Origin: an uncultured Succiniclasticum sp.
GTDB lineage: Bacteria; Bacillota; Negativicutes; Acidaminococcales; Acidaminococcaceae
Reading direction: 5' to 3'
Assembly (NCBI GenBank): GCA_900544275.1
Contig: UQUU01000005.1
Location: 124,001-188,000, forward strand
DNA: 64,000 nt
The notes beneath the pieces were generated by a model. That model saw only the letters and a list, made by a program, of their open reading frames with translations, did not search any database and had not been told where the DNA came from. A program made the translations under genes and the position numbers. This document shows positions 15,904 through 24,102 of the stretch, piece by piece (within the stretch, counting starts at the first letter, position 1; every line of letters begins with the position of its first letter).

Positions 15904-17019
15904 ATGGAAACGAAACACTGGGAATTAAAAGATGATCCGGAAGGAGCTATCGCGCAGGCGGCTAAACTGATTGCGGCCGGTGAAGTGGTGGCGTTTCCTA
16001 CGGAAACGGTATACGGTCTGGGAGCAGACGGGCTGAATGGGGCGGCGGTGGCTCGTATTTTTGCGGCCAAGGGACGTCCTGCCGATAATCCTCTGATTTT
16101 ACATATTGCCCGCATGGAGCAGATCCTGTCTCTGACCAGCGGTTTAAATGAGAATGCGAAGGCGTTGATGAATACGTTTTGGCCCGGCCCGCTGACGTTG
16201 GTGGTGCCTAAGTCAGAGCGAATTCCGGATGAAGTGACGGCCGGGCTCTCGACGGTAGCGATACGCATGCCTTCTCATCCGGTGGCGGCGGCCCTGATTT
16301 TAGCAGCGGGGTGTCCGATTGCGGCTCCCAGTGCGAATCTTTCCGGCAAACCCAGTCCCACCAATGCGCAGGATGTGGCGGAAGATATGGACGGCAAGAT
16401 TGCCGGTATTTTAGACGGGGGACGCTGCGGCATCGGTGTAGAATCTACAGTGGTAGATACTACTACGCCGGTACCTACTATTCTGCGTCCCGGCGGCATT
16501 ACCCGGGAGATGCTGGAAGAGCGCCTGGGAGCGGTGGAGATCGACCCTGCCTTGAATGGGGATCCGGCGCTCCGGCCGAAGGCGCCGGGGATGAAATATA
16601 AGCATTACGCGCCGCAAGCGCCCATGTATCTTTATGAAGGCGCGGAAGCGGCAGAACGGCTGGTGGCGGCGGCAGTGCGGGCACATAAGGAAGGACGTCG
16701 GTTGGGCGTGCTTTGCGATGATGCCACCGGGGCGCGTCTGCGGGGCCTGCTGCGGGATCCCGGTGCGGTGCAGATCCTTGCCTGGGGGCAAGATACCGCG
16801 GATCTGGCGGAACATTTGTATGAACTGCTGCGGGACGCCGACCGGTGGGAGCCGTCGTTCATCTTGGGTCTGGGTGTGACGGAAAAAGGCCTGGGCCTTG
16901 CTGTGATGAACCGGCTGCGTAAATCCGCCGGGTATCAGATCCTTCTTGCGGAACAGGGCCGCATAGCGGTAAAGAGCGGTTCGGAGATCCCGGCGTTTTT
17001 ATTGGAAGTTTCCGCCTGA
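15904..17019 (+). CDS. Threonylcarbamoyl-AMP synthase, Sua5 type
   Basis: Makes threonylcarbamoyl-AMP from Thr, bicarbonate and ATP for the t6A37 modification of tRNAs reading ANN codons. 371 residues: the N-terminal TsaC/YrdC domain (1-210) has KxR-type residues and FPTETVYGLGADG, AKGRPADNPL and AAPSANLSGKPSPT. The C-terminal Sua5 domain follows a linker with PGMKYKHYAP, the segment that closes over the active site. The gene corresponds to ywlC in the conserved prfA-prmC-ywlC order. It is preceded by about 120 bases of AAATAAA-rich low-complexity DNA that I cannot interpret. Confidence 0.95.
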   Translation: METKHWELKDDPEGAIAQAAKLIAAGEVVAFPTETVYGLGADGLNGAAVARIFAAKGRPADNPLILHIARMEQILSLTSGLNENAKALMNTFWPGPLTLVVPKSERIPDEVTAGLSTVAIRMPSHPVAAALILAAGCPIAAPSANLSGKPSPTNAQDVAEDMDGKIAGILDGGRCGIGVESTVVDTTTPVPTILRPGGITREMLEERLGAVEIDPALNGDPALRPKAPGMKYKHYAPQAPMYLYEGAEAAERLVAAAVRAHKEGRRLGVLCDDATGARLRGLLRDPGAVQILAWGQDTADLAEHLYELLRDADRWEPSFILGLGVTEKGLGLAVMNRLRKSAGYQILLAEQGRIAVKSGSEIPAFLLEVSA

Positions 17020-17250
17020 GTCAGGGGTTCTTCCACTGTGGCAGGGGTAAAAAGGAAAAGTGGCGGGAAGTTTCCGCGCGAAGCAGAGATTTTTTGTGGC
17101 GGTAAAGGGCTTCTTTGTCAACTATGGAATCTGGGCGGTTTTTATGCTAAAATATATGAAATAAGCAAAATCAGGACGGTCTGCGTACATGGGTATGCCG
17201 GCGTCAGGATCTGATACCGGACCGAGTGTCTGAACATAGGGAGGAATCGT

Positions 17251-17688
17251 ATGAAAATCGCGATTGGCAGTGACCATGGCGGCATTCATTTAAAATCAGT
17301 ATTGAAAGACTATCTGGCCGAACACCAAGTGGAAGTCCAGGATCTGGGAACCTATACGGAAGCTTCCTGCGACTATCCGGATATTGCGGTAAAAGTCTGT
17401 GAGGCAGTGCTTGCCGGACAGGCGGAAAAAGGTATTTTGATTTGCGGTACGGGGATCGGTATGTCCATGGCCGCCAATAAGGTAAAAGGAATCCGGGCGG
17501 CACTGTGCGGGGATGTATTTTCCGCGGAAATGAGCCGGGCACATAATGATGCCAATGTTCTGTGCATGGGCGAGCGGGTGACCGGACCGGGCCTGGCTGT
17601 CCGTATTTTGGAGGCCTGGCTGGCGGGAGAGTTTGCCGGAGACCGTCATACCCGGCGTGTAGATAAGATCATGGCCCTGGAAAAATAA
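17251..17688 (+). CDS. rpiB: Ribose-5-phosphate isomerase B
   Basis: Interconverts ribose 5-phosphate and ribulose 5-phosphate, linking the pentose phosphate pathway to Prs. 145 residues, normal length. The N terminus has GSDHGGIHLK, and the active-site loop is LICGTGIGMS with the catalytic Cys. HNDANVLCMGERV and the C-terminal HTRRVDKI are typical. Start follows GGGAGGA. A 231-base gap upstream has a palindromic GGAAGTTTCC at 17002 and again near 17067 but no clear promoter. Confidence 0.95.
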   Translation: MKIAIGSDHGGIHLKSVLKDYLAEHQVEVQDLGTYTEASCDYPDIAVKVCEAVLAGQAEKGILICGTGIGMSMAANKVKGIRAALCGDVFSAEMSRAHNDANVLCMGERVTGPGLAVRILEAWLAGEFAGDRHTRRVDKIMALEK

Positions 17689-17779
17689 GGCGGAAGCGCG
17701 TATAGCAGGACGGAAGCTCCGTGTTTGAGGAAGCAAACTCCGGGCAAGGGCAGGCTGAAGCGGGAAATAAGGCGTAAAA

Positions 17780-18331
17780 ATGAATGAGCTTGAATTGTCT
17801 CAACTGGGAAAAAATACGATAGAGGCTGCTGAGGAACTGATCGCGGCGGCAGCGCCTAAGACAGGTCAGATTTTTGTGTTAGGCTGCAGCACCAGCGAGG
17901 TGCTGGGGGAGTGCATCGGAACCGCCCGTTCGCCGGAAACTGCCGGCGTGATCGTGAGGGCGCTCAGGCAGGTGACAGCGGCCCATGGGCTATATTTGGC
18001 GGTGCAGTGCTGTGAACACTTGAATCGGGCGCTGGTGGTGGAGGAAGAGGTCGTCCAACGGTACGATCTGATGGAAGTTACCGTGCATCCTGTGCCGGAA
18101 GCGGGGGGGAGCGCGGCGGCCTGCGCCTATGAAGCTTTTTCCCGCCCGGTCGTGGTAGAGTCGCTGCAGGCTCACTTGGGACTGGATATCGGGCAGACGT
18201 TGATCGGCATGCATTTAAAACGTGTGGCGGTGCCGGTGCGGCTTAAAGTACATAGGCTTGGCAACGCGGTTTTGACCGCGGCGCGTACCCGTCCGCCGTT
18301 GATCGGCGGCGAAAGGGCCCGTTACTTTTAA
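17780..18331 (+). CDS. TIGR01440/DUF436 family protein (YwlG-like)
   Basis: 183 residues with family motifs VLGCSTSEVLGE near the N terminus, a CCEHLNRALVVE segment near the middle, PEAGGSAAACAYE, and GQTLIGMHLKRVAVPVR in the C-terminal half. Members occur next to rpiB and upp in Firmicutes, as here. No activity is established; conserved Cys and His suggest an enzyme. No membrane segment or signal peptide. It follows rpiB by 91 bases and precedes upp by 124 bases, probably in the same transcript. Confidence 0.9.
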   Translation: MNELELSQLGKNTIEAAEELIAAAAPKTGQIFVLGCSTSEVLGECIGTARSPETAGVIVRALRQVTAAHGLYLAVQCCEHLNRALVVEEEVVQRYDLMEVTVHPVPEAGGSAAACAYEAFSRPVVVESLQAHLGLDIGQTLIGMHLKRVAVPVRLKVHRLGNAVLTAARTRPPLIGGERARYF

Positions 18332-18455
18332 AACAGGCAGAGCGCAAAGTTACAGATGAAGCAGGGGCGCTGCTCCCTCTTGGAAAAGCGACTGCAAGGA
18401 AGACAGAGGACGCAATAAATTTAGAAAATAAAGATGAGCAAGCGGAGGCGTTTTT

Positions 18456-19076
18456 ATGAAAGTACACGTAGTAGAACATCCATTAATCGCGCACAAACTG
18501 ACGATGATGCGGGATAAAAACTGCAACAGTAAAAATTTTCGCGAGCTGTTAAAAGAGATCGCTTCGCTGATGACCTATGAAGTGACCCGGGACTGGCGGA
18601 CGGAAGCGGTGCGCATCGAAACCCCTTTAGAAGAAACGGATGGCGTGCGCTTAAAAGATGAAGTGACTATTATCCCCATCCTGCGGGCCGGCTTGGGCCT
18701 TCTGAACGGCGTGTTGGAAATGATTCCCCATGCCCATGTGGGACATATCGGTCTTTATCGTGATCCGGTGACCCACCAGCCTCATGAATATTACTGCGGT
18801 CTTCCCAAACAGATGGATGCCAAGTGTATTGTGGTGGATCCTATGCTGGCGACCGGAGGTTCGGCCGCGGCGGCGATCACGATGCTGAAAGAAAAGGGAC
18901 TGCATGATATCTGCCTGTTGGTCTTGGTGGCAGCGCCGGAAGGTATTGAAGTGATTAACAAAGAGCATCCGGACGTGGAGATTTACACGGCGGCGGTAGA
19001 TCGGCAGTTAAACGAAAAAGCCTATATTCTTCCGGGTCTGGGCGATGCGGGAGACCGGGTATTCGGTACGTTATAA
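18456..19076 (+). CDS. upp: Uracil phosphoribosyltransferase
   Basis: Salvages uracil to UMP using PRPP made by Prs. 206 residues, full length. It has the uracil-binding C-terminal GLGDAGDRVFGT and the PRPP loop VVDPMLATGGSAAAA. ILRAGLGLL and EYYCGLP are also typical. The start follows GCGGAGG. In Bacillus glyA lies between ywlG and upp; that gene is missing here. Confidence 0.96.
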   Translation: MKVHVVEHPLIAHKLTMMRDKNCNSKNFRELLKEIASLMTYEVTRDWRTEAVRIETPLEETDGVRLKDEVTIIPILRAGLGLLNGVLEMIPHAHVGHIGLYRDPVTHQPHEYYCGLPKQMDAKCIVVDPMLATGGSAAAAITMLKEKGLHDICLLVLVAAPEGIEVINKEHPDVEIYTAAVDRQLNEKAYILPGLGDAGDRVFGTL

Positions 19077-19196
19077 ACAGTGGGTTGTTGGAGAAATACA
19101 GGAAAATTCATTTTTTGTGTTCCGTAAGAGCAGATTCGCTTCCGCAGTGAAGCGCAATAGAGAAAGTCCGTCTGAGAAACAGAAGAAGGTTCAGGA

Positions 19197-19676
19197 ATGA
19201 CACGCAGTGTAGAAAACAGACCCGATTGGGATCATTATTTTATGGAGATCGCGGAGGTAGTCAGTAAACGGGCTACCTGCCTGCGTCGGGGCGTAGGCGC
19301 GGTGATCGTAAAAAATAAACAGATTTTGGCTACCGGTTACAACGGGACGCCGAAAGGCATGCCTCATTGCGCGGAGGTGGGCTGTCTGCGGGAACAATTA
19401 AAGGTTCCTTCGGGCAAATGCCATGAATTGTGCAGAGGTATCCATGCGGAACAAAATGCGGTAGTGCAGGCTGCCGTGCACGGTGTTTCGGTCGATGGCG
19501 CTACGTTGTATTGTACGAATCAGCCTTGTGTGGTTTGTTCAAAAATTTTGATCAATGCAGGGATCCAGCGGATCGTATATCATGACCCCTATCCGGACAA
19601 GCTGGCGGAAGAAATGCTGGCAGCCTCCGGGATGCAGGTGGAGCGCTTGGATTTTGCGGAACAGGAGAAAGACTGA
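19197..19676 (+). CDS. Deoxycytidylate deaminase family protein (ComEB-like)
   Basis: 159 residues of the zinc cytidine/deoxycytidylate deaminase family; makes dUMP from dCMP for thymidylate synthesis. Zinc site: HAEQNAVVQAA (His and catalytic Glu) and PCVVCSK (two Cys). An additional Cys/His cluster, CAEVGCLRE with CHELCRGIHAE, is typical of the dCMP deaminase subgroup, where it binds a second zinc. Start ATG overlaps AGGTTCAGGA. It lies 12 bases before wecA, so both are cotranscribed; the same neighbour pair occurs in other Firmicutes. Confidence 0.92.
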   Translation: MTRSVENRPDWDHYFMEIAEVVSKRATCLRRGVGAVIVKNKQILATGYNGTPKGMPHCAEVGCLREQLKVPSGKCHELCRGIHAEQNAVVQAAVHGVSVDGATLYCTNQPCVVCSKILINAGIQRIVYHDPYPDKLAEEMLAASGMQVERLDFAEQEKD

Positions 19677-19688
19677 GGGTAGCGGTAC

Positions 19689-20696
19689 GTGTATATTTTA
19701 GCTTTGATCATTGCGCTGTTGGCCAGCTTTTTGCTGACGCCTTATATTAAGCAGCTGGCGGTAAAAATCGGCGCAGTGGATAAACCTGACAAGCGAAAAG
19801 TTCATACGCAGGTGATGCCCCGCCTGGGGGGACTGGCGATCTATCTTGCGACGATGCTGGCCATCGTTTGCAGTATGCCGATTACCCGGGACCTGCTGGG
19901 GATTTTATTAGGCGGCACCTGGATTGTGATCGTGGGCGTATTGGACGACAAATATTCGCTGCCCGCCCGGGTCAAGCTGGCAGGGCAGGTGATAGCGGCT
20001 GTGATCCTGGTCGCCTTTGATGTAAAAATTGAATGGCTGAACAATCCTTTTGGCGGCTATTTTTATCTGGAATATCTTTCCATTCCTTTTACCGTTTTTT
20101 GGGTAATCAGCTTTATTAATGTGGTGAATCTGATCGACGGCCTGGACGGTCTGGCCGCCGGCGTATCCGGTATTGCGTCCATTACGGTGATCCTGGTGGC
20201 GGTGCATCAGGGCTATTTTCCGGTGGCAACGCTGACGGCGGCGTTAGCCGGCGGGATCATCGGCTTTATTCATTATAATTTTAACCCTGCGACGATTTTT
20301 ATGGGAGATACCGGCAGTATGTTCATCGGTTATATGTTGGCGGCTATTTCCATTTTCGGGGCGGTGAAGAGCGCGGCGACGATCGCGCTGATCGTACCTG
20401 CCATCGCGCTGGGTCTGCCCATTATGGATACGGCGTTCGCGATTTTGCGGCGCTACAGCAACGGCCGGCCTATTTTCCAGCCGGACAAGGGGCATCTGCA
20501 CCATCGCCTTTTGGCCATGGGTCTGAGTCAGAGACAGGCCGTGCTGCTGATGTACGGTATCAGTATCGTATTGTGTCTGGCGGCTTTTGTTCTGGCGGAA
20601 GCCAATGTGTATGTGGCGGCTGTGGTGATCGTCCTGATTTTAGTCGGTGTGGCGGTAGGAGCCAAGCGGATCGGTATTTTGAATGACCGGAGCTGA
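19689..20696 (+). CDS. Undecaprenyl-phosphate GlcNAc-1-phosphate transferase (WecA/TagO type)
   Basis: 335 residues with about ten or eleven membrane segments. It starts a lipid-linked surface glycan by moving GlcNAc-1-P from UDP-GlcNAc to undecaprenyl phosphate. Family motifs in order: a cytoplasmic DKPDKRKVH near residue 36, then the metal-binding NLIDGLDGLAAG, FMGDTGSMF, and GHLHHRLLAMG in the last cytoplasmic loop. GTG start at 19689. Followed by a UDP-GlcNAc 2-epimerase, so ManNAc is probably the next sugar of the glycan, as in enterobacterial common antigen or teichoic acid linkage units. Confidence 0.93.
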   Translation: MYILALIIALLASFLLTPYIKQLAVKIGAVDKPDKRKVHTQVMPRLGGLAIYLATMLAIVCSMPITRDLLGILLGGTWIVIVGVLDDKYSLPARVKLAGQVIAAVILVAFDVKIEWLNNPFGGYFYLEYLSIPFTVFWVISFINVVNLIDGLDGLAAGVSGIASITVILVAVHQGYFPVATLTAALAGGIIGFIHYNFNPATIFMGDTGSMFIGYMLAAISIFGAVKSAATIALIVPAIALGLPIMDTAFAILRRYSNGRPIFQPDKGHLHHRLLAMGLSQRQAVLLMYGISIVLCLAAFVLAEANVYVAAVVIVLILVGVAVGAKRIGILNDRS

Positions 20697-20717
20697 AGTG
20701 GAACAGGAGGCATTTTT

Positions 20718-21872
20718 TTGAAAAAGTTAAAAGTGATGCTGGTTTTCGGGACGCGCCCGGAAGCGATCAAAATGTGTCCTTTAGTATTGGAAATGCGTAA
20801 ATATCCGGAAAGCATCGAGACTGTCGTGGCGGTTACGGCACAGCACCGGGAGATGCTGGACCAGGTGCTGCAGCTATTTGGCATTACGCCGGACTATGAC
20901 CTGAATATTATGACCGGCGGGCAAACCCTGTCTGATGTGACGGTAAAAGCATTGTTGGGTCTGAAAAATGTGATTGAAGAAGTGAAGCCGGATCTGATTC
21001 TGGTACATGGGGATACGACCACCACTTTTGCCGGCGCATTGGCTGCCTATTATGCGCAGGTTAAAGTAGGCCATGTGGAAGCCGGTTTGCGGACGGGCAA
21101 TAAATACTCTCCGTATCCGGAAGAAATGAACCGGAAACTGACCGGCGCGATTGCCGATTTTCACTTTGCGCCTACCTCTACCAGTTATGGGAACCTCTGC
21201 CGCGAGAATGTGCCGGAAACGCAGATCTTCATCACCGGCAACACGGTGATCGACGCGCTGCGCACCACTGTGCGTCCGGATTTTGTTTTTACGGACCCTG
21301 TGCTTGAAAAAGCGCTGAAAAGCGGGAAACGACTGATTTTAATGACGACCCATCGCCGGGAAAATTTAGGGGAACCTATGCGTCATGTGTATCGGGCGCT
21401 GAAAGCGGTATTGGAAACCCATCCGGATACGGCGGCGATTTTCCCGGTACATAAAAATCCCAAAGTGCGGGAAGTGGTAAAAGAGGAGCTGGCCGGGCTG
21501 GATCGGGTCTATCTTACGGAGCCGTTGGATTATGAACCTTTCGCCAATCTGATGGGGCGGGTGGACGTTGTGCTGACAGACAGCGGCGGGATTCAGGAAG
21601 AAGCACCGGCTTTGGGGAAACCGGTCCTGGTGCTGCGGGATACCACGGAACGGCCGGAGGCGGTCGCTGCCGGCACAGTCCGTTTAGTGGGGACGGATTG
21701 TGAAACTGTAAAAAAAGAAACATTTCGGCTTTTGGAGGATCCGGCTTATTATCGGTCTATGGCGGAAGCGGTGAATCCTTATGGGGACGGGAAGGCCTGC
21801 GAGAGGATCGTTCAATTTATTTTGTATAACTTTGACTTTAGCTCGCGGATGCCGGAACCGTTTCAGGTGTAA
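20718..21872 (+). CDS. wecB: UDP-N-acetylglucosamine 2-epimerase (non-hydrolysing)
   Basis: Interconverts UDP-GlcNAc and UDP-ManNAc. 384 residues. The N terminus has FGTRPEAIKMCPL; HGDTTT, HVEAGLRTG, HRRENLG and DSGGIQEEAP are all present, in the usual order. The start is a TTG at 20718 with GGAGG eight bases upstream. It immediately follows wecA and precedes the ATP synthase promoter. Called mnaA in Gram-positive organisms. Confidence 0.95.
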   Translation: MKKLKVMLVFGTRPEAIKMCPLVLEMRKYPESIETVVAVTAQHREMLDQVLQLFGITPDYDLNIMTGGQTLSDVTVKALLGLKNVIEEVKPDLILVHGDTTTTFAGALAAYYAQVKVGHVEAGLRTGNKYSPYPEEMNRKLTGAIADFHFAPTSTSYGNLCRENVPETQIFITGNTVIDALRTTVRPDFVFTDPVLEKALKSGKRLILMTTHRRENLGEPMRHVYRALKAVLETHPDTAAIFPVHKNPKVREVVKEELAGLDRVYLTEPLDYEPFANLMGRVDVVLTDSGGIQEEAPALGKPVLVLRDTTERPEAVAAGTVRLVGTDCETVKKETFRLLEDPAYYRSMAEAVNPYGDGKACERIVQFILYNFDFSSRMPEPFQV

Positions 21873-21939
21873 GATTGTTTTTTTAGATGGACCGGACGAG
21901 GTAGAAGTGTAAACCATTCGGGTTATTTAAAAAAAACGG

Positions 21940-21968
21940 TTGGCAATTTAACAAAAATATATTAAAAT
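21940..21968 (+). promoter_or_regulatory. Promoter of the atp operon
   Basis: TTGGCA at 21940-21945, a 17-base spacer, and TAAAAT at 21963-21968, ending about 55 bases before the first gene of the operon. Confidence 0.65.
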
Positions 21969-22022
21969 AAGATAGCATTTACTTCTCACATATTTTTCAC
22001 AATTACGGAGCAGACAGGTCAT

Positions 22023-22415
22023 ATGCTTGATTTTAGAGGCAAAAGCCGTGACTACGCCGTCCATGTTATGAAACGAATTTGGCTGCGTCAGTTGGTGGGG
22101 GCAACACTATTTATAGTGATTGGAAGTACATTTTTAGCTCGTCATTCTCTTATTTCTTTGTTTATAGGCCTTTTATGGTCTTTATTGGATGACCTTGTCG
22201 TTTTAAGTTCTGCAATTATGGGATATTCTGCAGATGTAAAGACGATGAAGCGGTGGCTCAAGAAAATGTTTGCTACCAGGGTTGCTTTAGGTATTATCTT
22301 TGTGGTGATTATGTTAGGTATAAAACTGAAAGTTGCAGAAGCGATGGTAGGTTTTATCCTGTTACATATATTTTTTATTATTAATTTAAAATATTTCACG
22401 GCCTCGAAAAAATAG
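22023..22415 (+). CDS. atpI: ATP synthase subunit I-like protein
   Basis: 130 residues with four hydrophobic segments (about 20-38, 42-65, 85-103 and 105-122). First gene of the atp operon, in the place of atpI, whose product helps assemble the c ring and may move magnesium or calcium. Sequence conservation of this family is low, so the call rests on position, length and topology. Codon use is more AT-rich than the flanking housekeeping genes, as it is in atpB and atpE. Ribosome site weak (ACAGG). Confidence 0.75.
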   Translation: MLDFRGKSRDYAVHVMKRIWLRQLVGATLFIVIGSTFLARHSLISLFIGLLWSLLDDLVVLSSAIMGYSADVKTMKRWLKKMFATRVALGIIFVVIMLGIKLKVAEAMVGFILLHIFFIINLKYFTASKK

Positions 22416-22450
22416 CCTATGTATTGAGGGTGTGAGGAAAGGAGAAAAAA

Positions 22451-23155
22451 ATGGGAAATGCTGAACAAGCAAGCAATGAAATCATTCATTATTTACCACA
22501 GCACATTGATGCGTTGGGAACAACGATTCATATGCAGACAATGTATATGAGTTGGTTAGCCTGCATCATTACCATTGCTTTGGTCTGGGTTGCAACGGCT
22601 GGTGCAAAAATGATTCCGGGTCGTGCTCAGGCACTGTTGGAAATTATTGAAGAATGGTTGGGCGGCCTGATTGAAGATAATCTGGGAAAAGATGGTCGTC
22701 GTAAGATGGAACCGTTTCTTCTCACTCTATTTCTCTTCCTTTTTGTGGCAAATGAAGTGGGAGTTTTTTTGCCTTCTGTTTTTGGTTTTCATTTTACGTC
22801 CCCTACTAACGATATAAATGTAGTCTTTGCCTTTTCTATTATGGTCTTGGTTTTGACTTATATTGTAGGGATTGGACGCAATGGATTAGGGCATTTTGCA
22901 CATTTTTTCAAACCGTTTAAAGTCTTTCTTCCTTTAAATTTAATTGAAGAAATTGCAAAACCTGTAACTATGGCACTTCGTCTTTTTGGTAATATTGTTG
23001 CTGGCGAAATCTTGCTGATAGTGCTTTACAAATTATCTCCCTGGGTAGTGCCGGATGTATGGATTTTATTCAGTTTATGCATCGGTTTATTGCAGGCTTT
23101 TGTTTTTACGATGCTTACCATTATTGGATTGGCTCCTGTATTTAAACATCACTAA
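22451..23155 (+). CDS. atpB: ATP synthase Fo subunit a
   Basis: Stator channel subunit that passes ions to the c ring. 234 residues with five to six membrane helices. The essential Arg is R177 in MALRLFGNIVAG; the following helices include GLLQAFVFTMLTIIGL. The N-terminal periplasmic part is short. AAAGGAG upstream of the ATG. The ion specificity cannot be read from this subunit alone. Confidence 0.95.
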   Translation: MGNAEQASNEIIHYLPQHIDALGTTIHMQTMYMSWLACIITIALVWVATAGAKMIPGRAQALLEIIEEWLGGLIEDNLGKDGRRKMEPFLLTLFLFLFVANEVGVFLPSVFGFHFTSPTNDINVVFAFSIMVLVLTYIVGIGRNGLGHFAHFFKPFKVFLPLNLIEEIAKPVTMALRLFGNIVAGEILLIVLYKLSPWVVPDVWILFSLCIGLLQAFVFTMLTIIGLAPVFKHH

Positions 23156-23215
23156 GTTAAACAGAAATATTAATCAACAGTATTCTAAAAAGGAAAGAAA
23201 GGATGAAATTTTAAC

Positions 23216-23467
23216 ATGGAAAATGCAATTGTTATAGCTGCTTCTGTATTGGCAGCAGGTCTTATCGGTGCTGGAGCATCTGTTGGTGCTGGTGTGGGCG
23301 ATGGTCTGGTTACTTCCAAGGCTATCGAATGTATTGCTCGTCAACCGGAAGAGGCATCCACCTTTCAGGTAAATATGTTTATTTCCGTAGGTTTGATTGA
23401 GGCTATGCCTATTATTGCAATTGTAATTGCGATTGTATTAGTATTTGCTAATCCTTTTGTAAAATAA
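23216..23467 (+). CDS. atpE: ATP synthase Fo subunit c, with two membrane carboxylates
   Basis: 83 residues forming the helical hairpin of the rotor ring. The loop ARQPE (41-45) is standard. The ion-binding Glu is E62 in helix 2 (GLIEAMP). Helix 1 carries D29 at the position of Gln32 in the Ilyobacter Na+-type c subunit and Ile28 in E. coli. A63 and M64 stand where Na+-type rings have Ser and Thr, so the helix-2 signature looks proton-type while helix 1 has an extra carboxylate. Rings with two carboxylates are known from Fusobacterium nucleatum, where they are Na+-driven. Ion type is left open. Confidence 0.96.
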   Translation: MENAIVIAASVLAAGLIGAGASVGAGVGDGLVTSKAIECIARQPEEASTFQVNMFISVGLIEAMPIIAIVIAIVLVFANPFVK

Positions 23468-23526
23468 GCAAGTGGGCGGATATTATAGTTATTATTTGAT
23501 TTAAATATTGAAAAGGAGTGCTGGAA

Positions 23527-24009
23527 TTGCTAGATTTTGATGCAACATTTTTTGCGCAGATATTAAATTTCATTATTCTTCTTTTCATCCTGGCAAAATT
23601 TGCCTACAAACCGTTGATGAAGGTGTTGGACGCACGCCGTGAACGCGTGACCAATGACCTGGAAACTGCTGAAAAGACCCGGACCGAAGCGGAAGCTTTG
23701 AAGAACCAGTACAGCCGACAGCTGTCTGAAGCTCGTTCCGAAGCAACTGCGATCGTTGAAAAAGCGAATAAGATCGGGCAGAAGGTGCATGACGATTTTG
23801 TAGCACAGGCCCAGGCTGAAAAAGAACAGCTGATAGTTTCTGCAAAACAGACGATTGAAAATGAAAAACAACAGGCTTTGACGGAAGTTCGTTCTCAGGT
23901 GATCACCCTGGCGACCGAGATTGCCGGCAAGGTGGTTGATCAGAAACTGAATTCCGAGGCGGATCAGGCTCTGGTTGCGAAAACAGCTGACAGTGTTCTG
24001 AATCAATAA
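23527..24009 (+). CDS. atpF: ATP synthase Fo subunit b
   Basis: Peripheral-stalk subunit. 160 residues: one N-terminal membrane helix (about 7-25) and then a long charged helix that dimerises. I chose the TTG at 23527, which has AAGGAG at the right distance; the earlier in-frame GTG at 23518 overlaps that ribosome site. Normal length, and not fused to delta as in mycobacteria. Its C terminus (ITLATEIAGKVVDQKLN) should bind a delta C-terminal domain, which in this operon is found only at the front of AtpA. The gap to atpA is 93 bases, too short for a missing atpH. Confidence 0.93.
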   Translation: MLDFDATFFAQILNFIILLFILAKFAYKPLMKVLDARRERVTNDLETAEKTRTEAEALKNQYSRQLSEARSEATAIVEKANKIGQKVHDDFVAQAQAEKEQLIVSAKQTIENEKQQALTEVRSQVITLATEIAGKVVDQKLNSEADQALVAKTADSVLNQ

Positions 24010-24102
24010 TCGGACCGCTCATCAAGTTGTGGAGAAAACAGGCATTGCCTGTGACTAATACACCCGCGGCAGCGCGGGGGATATGGAGGTGAAGGATACA
24101 GC

